Shown piece after piece: positions 44,162 to 53,683 of a stretch of DNA of 64,000 nucleotides. Every line of letters begins with the position of its first letter. The stretch's first letter is position 1. This DNA comes from Cyanobium sp. FACHB-13342 (lineage in GTDB: Bacteria > Cyanobacteriota > Cyanobacteriia > PCC-6307 > Cyanobiaceae), in contig NZ_JACJRT010000008.1 of assembly GCF_014697415.1 (NCBI RefSeq), forward strand, positions 372,001 through 436,000. The letters run 5' to 3'. Position numbers and translations under genes: made by a program. The notes below the pieces were generated by a model. It saw only the letters and a program-made list of their open reading frames with translations. It was not told where the DNA came from and searched no databases.

Positions 44162-45249
44162 TGGGCGACTCCACCCCCGATCTGGAAGCCATCGCCAGCC
44201 GCTTTGAGCTGCCCGCGGCGGTGACCTCGGTCACGCCCCTGGGCAACGGCAACGTCAACGACACCTACCGGGTGGAGACCGCCAGCGGCGACCGTTTCGT
44301 GCTGCAACGGCTCAACACCCTGGTGTTCCCAGAACCGGAACTGGTGATGCGCAATCTGCAGGTGCTCAGCGCCCACGCCCTGCGGCGCCCTGTGCCAGCC
44401 CAGCGCTGGGAAGTGCCCCGGGTGATCAACCAGCGCCACACCAACCAGCCCTGGGTGAGGGCCGACGGCCAGTTCTGGCGGCTGATCAGCTTCATCGACG
44501 ACGCCGTGACCCTGGAGGCGATCACCCACCCACACCAGGCGCGCGAGGTGGGTCGGGGCTTGGGGCTGTTTCACCAGCTGCTCAGCGATCTCCCGGCGGA
44601 CCAGCTGGCCGACACCCTGCCGGGCTTTCACATCACGCCAACCTATCTAGCCAGCTACGAGCAGGCCTTGCAATCCACCCAATTGAAACTGTGCGGCCAG
44701 GGCAGCTGGTGTGCGGCCTTCGTGGAACAACGCCGCAACCTGGCCAAGGTGCTGGAAACCGCCAAAGCCGAAGGTCGGCTGGGCCTCAGGCCGATCCACG
44801 GAGACCCCAAGGTGAACAACGTGATGCTCTGCGCCAGCAGCGGCACGGCGGTGAGCCTGGTGGATCTCGACACGGTCAAGCCCGGCCTGGTGCACTACGA
44901 CATCGGCGACTGCCTGCGCTCAGCCTGCAATCCCCTCGGGGAGGAGGCCCAGTCCCAGGAGGCCATCCACTTCGACCTCGACCTCTGCCGTGCCGTGCTG
45001 GAGGGCTACCTGGGGGCCGCCCGGGACAGCCTCAGCGACACCGATCTCGACCACATCTTTGACGCCGCCCGGGTGATCAGTTTTGAGCTGGGTCTGCGCT
45101 TCTTCAGTGACCATCTGGCCGGAGACGTCTACTTCCGCACCCAGCGGCCTGGCCACAACCTCGACCGGGCCGTGGTGCAGTTCAAGCTCACCGAAAGCAT
45201 CGAGGCCCAGGAGCAGGACATTCGCGCGATCGTGGAGAGCCTGCGATGA
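44161..45249 (+). CDS. Phosphotransferase, N-acetylhexosamine kinase (NahK)-like
   Basis: A 362-residue APH-fold kinase. The N lobe has PLGNGNVNDTYRVETASGDRFVLQRLN (glycine loop and Lys/Gln site). The catalytic loop is PIHGDPKVNNVML, with the metal site DLDTVKPGLVHYDIGDCLR. The PKxNN...DLDTV.PG...D.GD..R pattern is close to NahK, the anomeric kinase of GlcNAc and GalNAc, rather than to antibiotic kinases; this is by memory. It is coupled to prlC (1-base overlap) and to the DOMON-like gene (4-base overlap). A role in recycling of amino sugars or a glycoside is possible. Confidence 0.8.
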   Translation: MGDSTPDLEAIASRFELPAAVTSVTPLGNGNVNDTYRVETASGDRFVLQRLNTLVFPEPELVMRNLQVLSAHALRRPVPAQRWEVPRVINQRHTNQPWVRADGQFWRLISFIDDAVTLEAITHPHQAREVGRGLGLFHQLLSDLPADQLADTLPGFHITPTYLASYEQALQSTQLKLCGQGSWCAAFVEQRRNLAKVLETAKAEGRLGLRPIHGDPKVNNVMLCASSGTAVSLVDLDTVKPGLVHYDIGDCLRSACNPLGEEAQSQEAIHFDLDLCRAVLEGYLGAARDSLSDTDLDHIFDAARVISFELGLRFFSDHLAGDVYFRTQRPGHNLDRAVVQFKLTESIEAQEQDIRAIVESLR

Positions 45250-45848
45250 GCCCCCAGCCGATCTGCTTTGCGCTGGTGCCTTTTGCCCACCCGTCCCAGC
45301 ACTCCACAGAGCAGGGCACGAAGGTTGATCCGCCCGAACTCAGCATCGGCGGCCATCTCGGCCTCGAGGCGGGACTGCTGGAGCTGACCTACATCCTGGA
45401 GGGGGACCTGGAGCAGCTCCAGATCGCCCCGGCAGTGGCAACTCCAGAGCGGCGGGATTTGCTCTGGCAAACCACCTGCCTGGAGCTGTTCCTGGCCCGC
45501 CAGGGAGCCCAGGACTACTGGGAATTCAACCTGTCACCCTCCGGTCACTGGAACGTCTACCACTTGGAGGGGTATCGCCAAGGTCTGCGGCCCGAGCTGG
45601 CCTATCAGGAGTTGCCCGTTCAACTCACCCGATCGGAGCACCAGCTGCTCCTCACCCTGCGCTGCCCCCTGCCACCGGCCCTGCTCCCGCCGAACTCCCC
45701 ACCAGCGGATGGCCCAGGTGCCTTGGAGATCGGCATCACCGCGGTGCTGGAACACCGTGATGGTGCCATCGGCTACTGGGCCCTACAGCATCCAGGCGCG
45801 GAAGCCGATTTTCACCACCGGGGCGGCTTCTGCATCACCCTCCCCTAA
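45246..45848 (+). CDS. DOMON-like domain protein
   Basis: A 200-residue protein of a beta-sandwich type seen in cyanobacteria and proteobacteria. It contains LELTYILEGDLEQLQIAPAV, RRDLLWQTTCLELFLARQGAQDYWEFNLSPSGHWNVYHLEGYR and the C-terminal DFHHRGGFCITL. DOMON domains bind sugars or haem. No signal peptide is seen. The ATG overlaps the kinase stop by 4 bases (ATGA), so the two are made together; a sugar-binding role linked to the kinase is inference. It ends 5 bases before folB on the other strand. Confidence 0.8.
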   Translation: MSPQPICFALVPFAHPSQHSTEQGTKVDPPELSIGGHLGLEAGLLELTYILEGDLEQLQIAPAVATPERRDLLWQTTCLELFLARQGAQDYWEFNLSPSGHWNVYHLEGYRQGLRPELAYQELPVQLTRSEHQLLLTLRCPLPPALLPPNSPPADGPGALEIGITAVLEHRDGAIGYWALQHPGAEADFHHRGGFCITLP

Positions 45849-45853
45849 GGGCA

Positions 45854-46219
45854 TCAGCAGGGCCCATGGCGCTGACGTTCCACCGCCACCACCCCATCGA
45901 ATCCTGAAACGGGAGCCTGGCATTTGCGCAATTCCAACCACACGGGCACCGGCCCGTAGAGCTGCTCCACCAGATCCAGCATGGAGTCGCTGTAGTGCTC
46001 CAGGGTGTGGCAGCGGATGCTGCGGGCCTGCCGCTGCAGGGCGGTGATCAGCTGGCTGTAGTCCAGGGTGTCGGCGAGGGCATCACTGCGGCCCGCGACT
46101 GAAAGATCAACGGCGAGGCGCAGGTCGAGCTCAAACCACTGCCCCTCGGCCCGCTCGAAGTCGAGCACGCCCACGTGGGCCCAGAGCCGCAGACCCCGCA
46201 CATGAATGCCGTCGCTCAC
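45854..46219 (-). CDS. folB: Dihydroneopterin aldolase
   Basis: A 121-residue enzyme of folate synthesis that cleaves dihydroneopterin to hydroxymethyl-dihydropterin and glycolaldehyde. Typical parts are [29 protein letters not shown] near the N terminus, with DTLDYSQL and [13 protein letters not shown]. Its length is normal (about 120). The GTG start overlaps the proA stop by 4 bases. Confidence 0.93.
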   Translation of the reverse strand: MSDGIHVRGLRLWAHVGVLDFERAEGQWFELDLRLAVDLSVAGRSDALADTLDYSQLITALQRQARSIRCHTLEHYSDSMLDLVEQLYGPVPVWLELRKCQAPVSGFDGVVAVERQRHGPC

Positions 46220-47529
46220 AGCGGCAGGCTGCGATGGCTGAACTGGCGGACGCCGCTGGCGTAGTCAGCGGCGATGTGGCCCTCACCCCGCAGCCGGTAG
46301 CGATAGGTGACCAACCCCTCAAGGCCCACAGGGCCGCGGGGCGGCAGGGTTTGGGTGGAGATCCCCACCTCGGCGCCGAAGCCGTAGCGGAATCCATCGG
46401 CGAAGCGGGTGGAGCAATTGAGGTACACCCCGGCGCTGTTGACCGCCGCCAGGAAGCGATCGGCCGCAACCGGATCGGTGGTGCAAATGGCATCGGTGTG
46501 GCGAGAGCCGTAGCGGCCGATGTGGTCGAGGGCCGCCTCCAAGTCGGGCACCACCTTCACGCTCAGGATCAGGTCGGAATACTCCGTGCTCCAGTCGTCG
46601 TCACTGGCGGCATGGCGAACCCCCAGAGCCATGGCGGCGGCATCACCACGCAATTCGACCCCGGCCTGGGTCAAAGCCGCAATAGCCCTGGGCAGGAACA
46701 GCGGCGCGATCGCCCCATCCACCAGCAGGGTTTCAATCGCGTTGCAGGCAGCCGGGTACTGGGTTTTGGAATCCAGCGCCACCCGCAGGGCCAGATCCAG
46801 ATCGGCAGCCCGATCCACAAACAGGTGGCAGATGCCGTCGGCATGGCCCAGCACCGGGATACGGGTGTTGTCCTGAATGAAGCGCACCAGGGCGTTGGAG
46901 CCCCGCGGAATGATCAGATCAACCAGGCCATCGAGCTTGAGCAGCCCCAGGCTCTCCTCCCGACTGGTCAGCAGCTCGAGGGCGTCGGGATCCACCGCAC
47001 TGGCGGCCAACCCTCGGCGCAGGGCCGTGAGGATGGCGCTGCAGCTGTGGCTGGCCTCCCGGCCCCCCTTGAGCAGGGCCCCGTTGCCGGAGCGGATGGC
47101 CAGGGAGGCGATCTGCATCACCGCATCCGGGCGGGCCTCAAAAATCACCCCCAGCACCCCCAGGGGCACCGTCACCCGCTCCAGCACAAGGCCGGCGTCG
47201 AGCTCGGTGTGGAGCTGGCGCCGGCCGACCGGATCGGCCAGGTCGGCCACCTGGCGGACACCGGCGATGGCGCCATCGAGCTTGGGGCCATCGAGCTTCA
47301 GCCGGGCCACCAGGGCAGAAGCCAGCGCCTCGGCCGCCGCGGCCTCCAGATCGGCCTGGTTGGCCGCCAGGATGGCGTCCCGGCTCTGCTCGAGGGCATC
47401 CGCCATCGCCAGCACGGCCTGCCGGCGCAGCTGATCGGTCAGCTGGCCAAGGGCCATGGCGCTGCGGCGCACCTGGCCCGCCCGGGCGAGGAGATCGGGG
47501 GAGGGATCGGGAATCATGCGATCCATCAT
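46216..47529 (-). CDS. proA: Gamma-glutamyl phosphate reductase
   Basis: A 437-residue NADPH-dependent enzyme of proline synthesis. The catalytic Cys is in [13 protein letters not shown], and other family segments include [26 protein letters not shown] and [30 protein letters not shown]. The length matches ProA (about 420). An ATG at 47529 overlaps the ROK kinase stop by 4 bases; ATG codons at 47526 and 47517 are alternatives. The protein extends to the folB start. Confidence 0.96.
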   Translation of the reverse strand: MMDRMIPDPSPDLLARAGQVRRSAMALGQLTDQLRRQAVLAMADALEQSRDAILAANQADLEAAAAEALASALVARLKLDGPKLDGAIAGVRQVADLADPVGRRQLHTELDAGLVLERVTVPLGVLGVIFEARPDAVMQIASLAIRSGNGALLKGGREASHSCSAILTALRRGLAASAVDPDALELLTSREESLGLLKLDGLVDLIIPRGSNALVRFIQDNTRIPVLGHADGICHLFVDRAADLDLALRVALDSKTQYPAACNAIETLLVDGAIAPLFLPRAIAALTQAGVELRGDAAAMALGVRHAASDDDWSTEYSDLILSVKVVPDLEAALDHIGRYGSRHTDAICTTDPVAADRFLAAVNSAGVYLNCSTRFADGFRYGFGAEVGISTQTLPPRGPVGLEGLVTYRYRLRGEGHIAADYASGVRQFSHRSLPL

Positions 47530-48422
47530 CCCAAGCCAGGCCCCAGCCGCTGCAGGGCGAGACGGGCCGCACCCAGGCGACCGGCCCCATTGCCAAGGCT
47601 GCAGCGCTGGATCGTCAGCCCCTCCCGGCTGGCCGGCTGAACCCGCTGCTCCACCTCGGCCCAGACCGCTGGCAGGAAATGGGCACTGGCGCCACTCAAC
47701 CCACCGCCGATCAGCACCCGCTCCGGCGTGAACACGTAGAGCAGGGAGGTGACGCCCAACCCCAACAGGCGGCCGTACGCCTGCCACACCGCCAGGGCCT
47801 CGCCATCGCCGGCATCGGCACGCCGGCACAGCTCCACGGGCTCCACCGGAGAGAGCCGATCGAAGCCGCGGCGGCTGCAGAACGACTCAAGGGAGCCGCG
47901 GTTGCCGCTGTTGCAGGGGGGACCCTCCGGGTCGATGCCGATCAGACCCGGCTCCGCCGCAGCCCCCCGGTGCCCCGTAAACAGCTGGCCATCCAGCAGC
48001 ACCGCACCGCCGACGCCGGTGCCGAGGGTGAGCAGCACCACATCGCGGGCGTCATGGGCGGCCCCGCGCCAGTGCTCGCCGATCAGGGCACAGTTGGCGT
48101 CGTTGGCCAGGGTGACCCGACGCTCCAGCAGCGGCTCGAGCCAGTCGGCCAGGGGCACGTCCTGCCAACCCGGCAGGTTGATGGCGATACGCGCCACCCG
48201 GCAGGCCCGGTCGCTGGGGCCCGGATGGCCCACCCCCACCCGGTCGGCCAGTCGGTCGGGATCGAGCTGCTGCACGGCCTCCACGATCGCCGTGGTGACC
48301 GCCCCGGGCACGGCGGGTTGGGGCGTGGGCACCTGGAGCTCCGCCAGCAGGGTGCCGTCCTCACTGAAGCGCCCGAGCTTGATGGCGCTGCCCCCCAAAT
48401 CCACCCCGATCAGCTGGGCCAT
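47526..48422 (-). CDS. ROK-family sugar kinase
   Basis: A 298-residue protein with the phosphate loop [12 protein letters not shown] and the second motif [16 protein letters not shown] of ROK glucokinases and fructokinases. The zinc motif of the family, CxCGxxGCxE, reads [14 protein letters not shown] here: two of the three cysteines are serines, so zinc binding is probably lost. The EPGLIG site that binds sugar is present. It may phosphorylate glucose or another hexose; glk already occurs 9 kb upstream. ATG at 48422 overlaps the tamB stop by 4 bases. Confidence 0.88.
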   Translation of the reverse strand: MAQLIGVDLGGSAIKLGRFSEDGTLLAELQVPTPQPAVPGAVTTAIVEAVQQLDPDRLADRVGVGHPGPSDRACRVARIAINLPGWQDVPLADWLEPLLERRVTLANDANCALIGEHWRGAAHDARDVVLLTLGTGVGGAVLLDGQLFTGHRGAAAEPGLIGIDPEGPPCNSGNRGSLESFCSRRGFDRLSPVEPVELCRRADAGDGEALAVWQAYGRLLGLGVTSLLYVFTPERVLIGGGLSGASAHFLPAVWAEVEQRVQPASREGLTIQRCSLGNGAGRLGAARLALQRLGPGLG

Positions 48423-51400
48423 CAGAACCGGAAGAACACCTGGAGCTGGGTCTGCCAAGTCCCCTGGCTGTCGATCGATCCTTGCAGGTTGAGCAGTTCC
48501 GAGGCCTTGTAGTTGAGGTTGAGCTGGGGAGGCACGTCGGAGCGGTTCGGGGCCGCGAGCACGGATGCATTGAAGCGCTCGCTGATATCGAGGCCGATCT
48601 CCGAACCCAGCACCAGCTGGGGTGGAACCCGGCCCGAGCGCCGTTCGGCACCACTGCTGACCTCCTGGTTCACGTAGGTGGGATAGAGGGCAAAACTGAG
48701 GCGTTGGCCAAAGGCGTCACCGAGGGTGCCCAGCAAGGGAGACAGCAGGGTCTGGCCCAGGGCCGTGGCGAGCACCGTACCCCCGGCGGAGCCGGCCAGC
48801 CCCGCCAGGGTGTTGCCGCCGATCAGGGCCAGAAGACGGTCTTCCGAAAGGGGCGGGGAACTGCGCAAAAGGAGATTCTCAGCAAGGCGATCGGCCGGAC
48901 CACTCACACTGAGGTACACCCGCACCAGGTTGAGCTGGTCGAGGGAGTTGATGGCACCGTCGGCTTGGTAATCCTGCAGGGACAGGCTGCCGGCGGGGCC
49001 AAGGCCGCTGGTGAGTGGCAGGTTGTCGGACACCCGGGTGCGCAGGGCGATGTCGAGGTAGGGGATGAGCCCCATGGAGGGGGTGAACACCGCCACGTTG
49101 GGGGCATCGGGATCGAGGCTGAAGGTGGTGGTGAACAGGTTGAGGCGACCCCGCAGCAGGCGCACCACGCCCTGCAGCCGCAGACTCGGATCGAGCCGGC
49201 CATTGACGCGCAACAGGCCACGGGTGCCGAAGCTGGCGAGGTTGGGCACGCCCACATTCAGATCGGGGCCCAGGCTGAGCCGGAGGTCGTCAAAACCCAC
49301 GGCCTGGACGTTAGGAACGGCCGCACGCAGCGCCCCACTGGCATCGCTCTCCACATCCGGACCGAGCAACACCAAGGGGGCCTGGTAATCCCAGCGGGCA
49401 TCCAGCAGGTCCGCAGGGGAGGCCGCACGCTCCGTGGGACGGGACTCACTGGCCAGGCGGGCGGGCTGCACATTCACGCTGCCCCGGCTGATCGCCAGGG
49501 CACCGCCGATGTCGAGGGCCGGAAGACTGCCCCCGATGCGCAGTTCGCCATCGGCAACGGCCTTGATCCGCGGCAGGGCAAAGGGCACCGTCTTGAGCAC
49601 CAGGGCGAGGCTGGATGGCTGACCTTCAGCGCTGCGTCCGGGACGCAGCAGGCCCAGGCCGCCCTGGCCGCTGAGCGATCCCCTCTCACCCACCTTGGCG
49701 TTGAACTCCTGGAGCAACAGCTGCTCAAAGTCGAAGAGCACGGTGGCCTCGACGGCATGAACCCGCTGGCCGATGAACTGGAGCTCGCCGTCGCGGAGCC
49801 GCAGGAAGCCATTGGCAATCGGGTTGGCCAGGCTGCCTCGCACCAACAGCTGCAGGTCCCCGCTGCCCTTGGTCCACTGCAGGGCCGGCTGGGCCAGACC
49901 GGCCAGGAAACGCAGGCCGTCGTCCCGACTGGCCAGACGCAGTTCCACACCCTCCTGAGCGGGATCGAGGGGCACCACCCCGGCTAAATCGACGCTGCTG
50001 GAGGCGCCGGCAGCGCGCAGGGAGAGGTCGAGCTGCAGACGTCCGTCCTGGAGCTGGATCAGGCCCCGGTCAAGGGCGAGGCCGGTCTGGCGCAGGCTGG
50101 CTTGATGCAACGCGAGGTTGAGGCTGAGTTCCGGCTCGGCGCCGCCAAGGCTGTAGCGACCGCGGCTCGAGAGCGTGCCCGAGAGCCCTGGGGGCACGGG
50201 CGTCAGCAGGGCGAGCAACTCCAGCGGCAAGTGGGCCAGGCTGAACTCGCCGGCGCCCTGGCGCAGGGGGCCCTGGAAACGGGCGACCAGCGGCACGTTG
50301 GTGAGGGGCCTGTCCAGATCCTGCTCTGGCAGCCAGAGCTGGGCCCGGGCCTCCAGATCGGCGCGGGCCGAGGGCAGGGAAGGACCGGACAGGTTGAGAT
50401 CCAGGTCAACGCTGCCAGCGAGCTGCTGCAGACGCTCCTGGGGGGTAAGCCGGCTGTCGCGCTCCGCCCGGGCACGTCCGACGCGCTGGCGGGCCAGGTC
50501 GAGGGCCCGCAGCTGGTCCTGTACGCTCCCCCCAAAGGTGTCGATCAGCAGGGTGCCAATATCGCTGGCCCGTCCCACGATCGGCTCGCCCCCACCCCGC
50601 CACTGGGGCCAGGCCCGCACCAGTTGCTGCAGGAACCGCGTCGAGAGTTGCCGACCCTCCAGACGGGAGCGAAAAGCCCCGTTCCAGAGGCCGCTCCAAT
50701 CCATCGCCAGCTCCCCGCCCCCGAGGGGTGAGAAGCTGCCCCTGGCCTGATAGCGACGACCGCCATAGCGGAAGGTGGCTTGGGCGGACTGCCCCCAGAC
50801 CCCGAGGAACACCGGGCGATCCAACTGGGCGGTGCCGCTGAAGGCCAGCGGCTGGAGCTCGAGCAGACCCTGGCCACTGAGGCGCCCCTGGAGCGGCTGG
50901 CGGCGCCCCTTGGGCCCGAGGGCCAGTTGCAGGCCATCGAGGGGCAGTCGATTCGCCTGCCAGCGGTACCCCCTGGGGCGACCGACGAGGGCCAGGGTGC
51001 CGGCGTCCCGCCGGATCTCCAACTGGCGGGGCACCCAGCGGGAATCGAAACGGGCCTCCAGCAGGCCCAGCGGGGCAGGGGCCAGGGCCTCCATGCGCAG
51101 GCGGCCGCCGCCGACCGATTCCCCAAGCCACTGCCCCTGCCAGGTTTCCCGCAAGCTGATCGGACCGGCACCGGGTTGGTCGATCCAGAGGTCCAGCTCC
51201 GGGGTGAGGGCCGACAGGGGCCCCCACACCCGACCCGAGGCCTGCAACACCCCCTGCAGGGGGGCTCCCACCAGGAGATCCAGCCGGCTCAAGGGATAGC
51301 GATCGAGCTCAAGACGCAGATCCAAAGGGCCGGGCACCAGGCCCCGTCCGGATCGCACCGCCAGGGGCAACACGCCACGGGCGCGGAGATGGCTGCTGCT

Positions 51401-52702
51401 CAGACGCTCCAGTTCCAGCTGCTGATCGCGCCAGTGCAGCACCGCATCCCAGCGGCCCAGCAGGGGGTTGCTGGACTGGCCAAAACGGGCCTGCAACTGG
51501 GGCTGGCGCCAGGAACCCCGGGCATCGAGGGAACCGGTCAGCCGCTGGTCAAGCAGCCAGGGGGGACTGCCCGGCTGCAGGGGTAGGTCCCGCGGCCGCA
51601 GTTGCCAGCTGCCGCTGAGCGCCAGTCGCTGGCCCAACCGCCCCTGAAGCCGAAGCCAGGATGCCCCACGGCCCAGCACCAGCTGCTTGAGCTGCAGGTG
51701 TTGGGGGGTCCAACGGCCGGCCAATTGGAGCGTGCCCTGCAGCTCCCTGGAGCCCGGCTGCAGCCAACGCCAGGTGGACCTGGCCAGCTCCAGGGTCTGG
51801 TCCTGGCAGCGCAGGAGGCCCTGCGGAAGTTCGAGGCGCGCCTGGGTCGCGCGGGGGCGCCAGCCCAGCTGCTGCAGCTGAAGTTCGCCCCGGCAGGAGG
51901 GGCGCCGGTTCAGCCAACCCAATTGGAGGCTGCCATCGACACGGCCGGAGAGCTGGCCGGGCAAGCGCACCACGCTCTGGAGGGAGCTGAGGGGAAAACG
52001 CTCACTGCGCAGGCGAGCCAACCACTGCTGGCTCCTCCAATTGCCATCCAGTCGCACGGCCATCCCACCGGGCCCGTGGAGGGGCCGGAGGCGGCCATCC
52101 AGCTCGAGCTGGCCGCGGTGGATGCGCAGGCCGAGACGAGCGGCAAGCCGAAAGGATTGGCCCGAAGGAGCCAGGTTCACCAGGGCGGGGTCGGCCAGCC
52201 GCAGCCGCACATCCAACCGCGGTGGCTTCATGCCGGCGGGCAGGCGACCCAGCACCCAGTACTGCCCCTGGGCATTGGGTTTCAGCTCAGCCCGAACCCC
52301 CGCCAGGCTCACCTGCAGAACGGGTAACCGTTGGCGCAGGCTGGCCAGGGGGTCCAGGCTCACCGCCACGGTCCGGATGGACACCCTGGAAGCCTCGGCG
52401 GGGCCAGGGTCAATGTGGGTGATGCCCAGTTGGAGGCCACCCCACCCCAAACCCTGGTAAGGCCCCAGGCGAACGGGATGGCCCAACGCACGGGTCAGGG
52501 GGCGCTCCAGCCGAGGCTTCCACTCCTGGTAGGCACGCCGCAGGCCCTGATCGGCGGCCCACACAGCTCCAACAACGGTGCCCCCGGCGAGCGCCAGAGC
52601 GCCAAACAGCCTGACCACTGCTGTAGCCGACGGGCGGATCAGGGGGGGATGGCGCTGCGGAGGGAGGGGCGGCCCGGGTTCCTGCTCTGGCAACACCGCC
52701 AT
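48422..52702 (-). CDS. tamB: Translocation/assembly module protein TamB
   Basis: A 1426-residue outer-membrane/periplasmic assembly protein. The N terminus has one membrane anchor (about residues 26-46: AVVRLFGALALAGGTVVGAVW). A long beta-helical body of repeats follows (about 60-1100), and the C-terminal DUF490/TamB domain (about 1100-1426) ends in NLQGSIDSQGTWQTQLQVFFRF, where the final aromatic residue and beta pattern resemble outer-membrane proteins. TamB works with an Omp85 partner to move lipid or assemble proteins between membranes; the plant homologue is TIC236. ATG at 52702 is chosen; the frame is open to 53230, but that part is antisense to ycf51. ROK kinase follows by a 4-base overlap. 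Confidence 0.93.
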   Translation of the reverse strand: MAVLPEQEPGPPLPPQRHPPLIRPSATAVVRLFGALALAGGTVVGAVWAADQGLRRAYQEWKPRLERPLTRALGHPVRLGPYQGLGWGGLQLGITHIDPGPAEASRVSIRTVAVSLDPLASLRQRLPVLQVSLAGVRAELKPNAQGQYWVLGRLPAGMKPPRLDVRLRLADPALVNLAPSGQSFRLAARLGLRIHRGQLELDGRLRPLHGPGGMAVRLDGNWRSQQWLARLRSERFPLSSLQSVVRLPGQLSGRVDGSLQLGWLNRRPSCRGELQLQQLGWRPRATQARLELPQGLLRCQDQTLELARSTWRWLQPGSRELQGTLQLAGRWTPQHLQLKQLVLGRGASWLRLQGRLGQRLALSGSWQLRPRDLPLQPGSPPWLLDQRLTGSLDARGSWRQPQLQARFGQSSNPLLGRWDAVLHWRDQQLELERLSSSHLRARGVLPLAVRSGRGLVPGPLDLRLELDRYPLSRLDLLVGAPLQGVLQASGRVWGPLSALTPELDLWIDQPGAGPISLRETWQGQWLGESVGGGRLRMEALAPAPLGLLEARFDSRWVPRQLEIRRDAGTLALVGRPRGYRWQANRLPLDGLQLALGPKGRRQPLQGRLSGQGLLELQPLAFSGTAQLDRPVFLGVWGQSAQATFRYGGRRYQARGSFSPLGGGELAMDWSGLWNGAFRSRLEGRQLSTRFLQQLVRAWPQWRGGGEPIVGRASDIGTLLIDTFGGSVQDQLRALDLARQRVGRARAERDSRLTPQERLQQLAGSVDLDLNLSGPSLPSARADLEARAQLWLPEQDLDRPLTNVPLVARFQGPLRQGAGEFSLAHLPLELLALLTPVPPGLSGTLSSRGRYSLGGAEPELSLNLALHQASLRQTGLALDRGLIQLQDGRLQLDLSLRAAGASSSVDLAGVVPLDPAQEGVELRLASRDDGLRFLAGLAQPALQWTKGSGDLQLLVRGSLANPIANGFLRLRDGELQFIGQRVHAVEATVLFDFEQLLLQEFNAKVGERGSLSGQGGLGLLRPGRSAEGQPSSLALVLKTVPFALPRIKAVADGELRIGGSLPALDIGGALAISRGSVNVQPARLASESRPTERAASPADLLDARWDYQAPLVLLGPDVESDASGALRAAVPNVQAVGFDDLRLSLGPDLNVGVPNLASFGTRGLLRVNGRLDPSLRLQGVVRLLRGRLNLFTTTFSLDPDAPNVAVFTPSMGLIPYLDIALRTRVSDNLPLTSGLGPAGSLSLQDYQADGAINSLDQLNLVRVYLSVSGPADRLAENLLLRSSPPLSEDRLLALIGGNTLAGLAGSAGGTVLATALGQTLLSPLLGTLGDAFGQRLSFALYPTYVNQEVSSGAERRSGRVPPQLVLGSEIGLDISERFNASVLAAPNRSDVPPQLNLNYKASELLNLQGSIDSQGTWQTQLQVFFRF

Positions 52703-52733
52703 TCCCTGGGCTGCCACCGCCTGCGTCCGGCGC

Positions 52734-52741
52734 AATATAAA
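52734..52741. promoter_or_regulatory. Overlapping divergent -10 elements of tamB and ycf51
   Basis: AATATAAA reads TATAAA on the plus strand (52736-52741), 27 bases before the ycf51 ATG, and TATATT on the minus strand (52734-52739), 31 bases before the tamB ATG. It is the only AT-rich island in the 66-base gap. Confidence 0.4.
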
Positions 52742-52768
52742 GGCCCTGACGCGACGACTCCAGACCCC

Positions 52769-53236
52769 ATGGCCGCTGATCCGATCCTGCTGATAGCGGG
52801 CCAATGGCTGGGGGCCGCGAGCGGGGTGCTTGCCCTGGCCACCGTGGTGGGCTATTTGAGCCGCTGGGGAATCCGCTTCCGTCTGGTGGGCGTCACCAGC
52901 TTCACCGCTTTGCTGGCCGTCTCCTGTCTGGCCTTTGCCGTGAGCTACACCCCCCGGGTGCAGCTGGATGGGGCCGTGAGCGTGCCGATCGTCTACGACA
53001 ACGGCAGTGATCTGGTGGTGGCGGCCGCCCCCGCCGATCTGGCCGAGGCGGCAGCGGCACCCACGGTGCAACAGGTGGCCGCCAACCTGCGGGGAGGAGG
53101 GCGCAGCAGCGCCGATGGCCTGGTGCACGTGCGCCTGCGCCGGGTGGAGCCGGTGGGGCCCGGCCTGAGCCAACCGGTGGTACTGGCGGAAGCCACCCGC
53201 AGCCTGGCCAGCGGTGCCGTCGCGCTGCAACCCTGA
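52769..53236 (+). CDS. ycf51: Ycf51 family protein
   Basis: A 155-residue membrane protein. Two N-terminal helices (about 8-28 and 38-58) enclose the family's diagnostic SRWGIRFRLVGVTSFTALL. A hydrophilic domain follows, with VQLDGAVSVPIVYDNGSDLVVA and GPGLSQPVVLAEATRSL. Ycf51 occurs in cyanobacteria and red-lineage plastids and has no established function. It is divergent from tamB and 2 bases upstream of the DUF4332 gene. Confidence 0.9.
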   Translation: MAADPILLIAGQWLGAASGVLALATVVGYLSRWGIRFRLVGVTSFTALLAVSCLAFAVSYTPRVQLDGAVSVPIVYDNGSDLVVAAAPADLAEAAAAPTVQQVAANLRGGGRSSADGLVHVRLRRVEPVGPGLSQPVVLAEATRSLASGAVALQP

Positions 53237-53238
53237 CC

Positions 53239-53622
53239 ATGTGGCAGCTTCCGGCCCACTTTCAGCGGGAGCAACGCCAACTCGAGCGCGCCGGCATTGC
53301 CAGCTGGGCCGAGCTGGCCCGCGTCGACGACGGGCACCTGCGTCGGCTGGGAGCTGACGGCGGCGCCAGTGAAGCCCGACTGATCAAGCTCAGGGGACAG
53401 GCTCGCCTGGTGGTGGACGTGGGGCTGGAACCAGCGGAAGCAGCCCTGCTGCTCTACGCGGGCATCGCCACCCGGGCAGGGCTGGCCGACGCCGATCCCC
53501 ACCGGCTGCTCGTACAGATGGGACGGCTGCAGCGCAGTCTCACCGGCATGGCGGCACCGTTGCTGGATCTCACGACCCTGCAGAGCTGGATCCGGCGGGC
53601 CCAACGCCGCCCCACGAACTGA
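53239..53622 (+). CDS. DUF4332 helix-hairpin-helix protein
   Basis: A 127-residue helical protein. It begins with WQLPAHFQREQRQLERAGI and contains two HhH-like units: SWAELARVDDGHLRRLGAD...ARLIKLRGQARL (about 20-58) and AALLLYAGIATRAGLADADPHRLL (about 68-92), the pattern of DUF4332. HhH modules often bind DNA, but some serve in protein contact. It lies 2 bases after ycf51, so the two are co-transcribed. Confidence 0.8.
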   Translation: MWQLPAHFQREQRQLERAGIASWAELARVDDGHLRRLGADGGASEARLIKLRGQARLVVDVGLEPAEAALLLYAGIATRAGLADADPHRLLVQMGRLQRSLTGMAAPLLDLTTLQSWIRRAQRRPTN

Positions 53623-53683
53623 TCCAGGGGGCCCGCCACCCCGCCCAACCGGTGACTGAAATGGAAGCAGTCGGGGACTCCCC

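Noticed and set aside
52703-53230. N-terminal extension of the tamB frame
   Set aside because: It is antisense to ycf51, which has clear family motifs. The tamB ATG at 52702 gives a normal membrane anchor.
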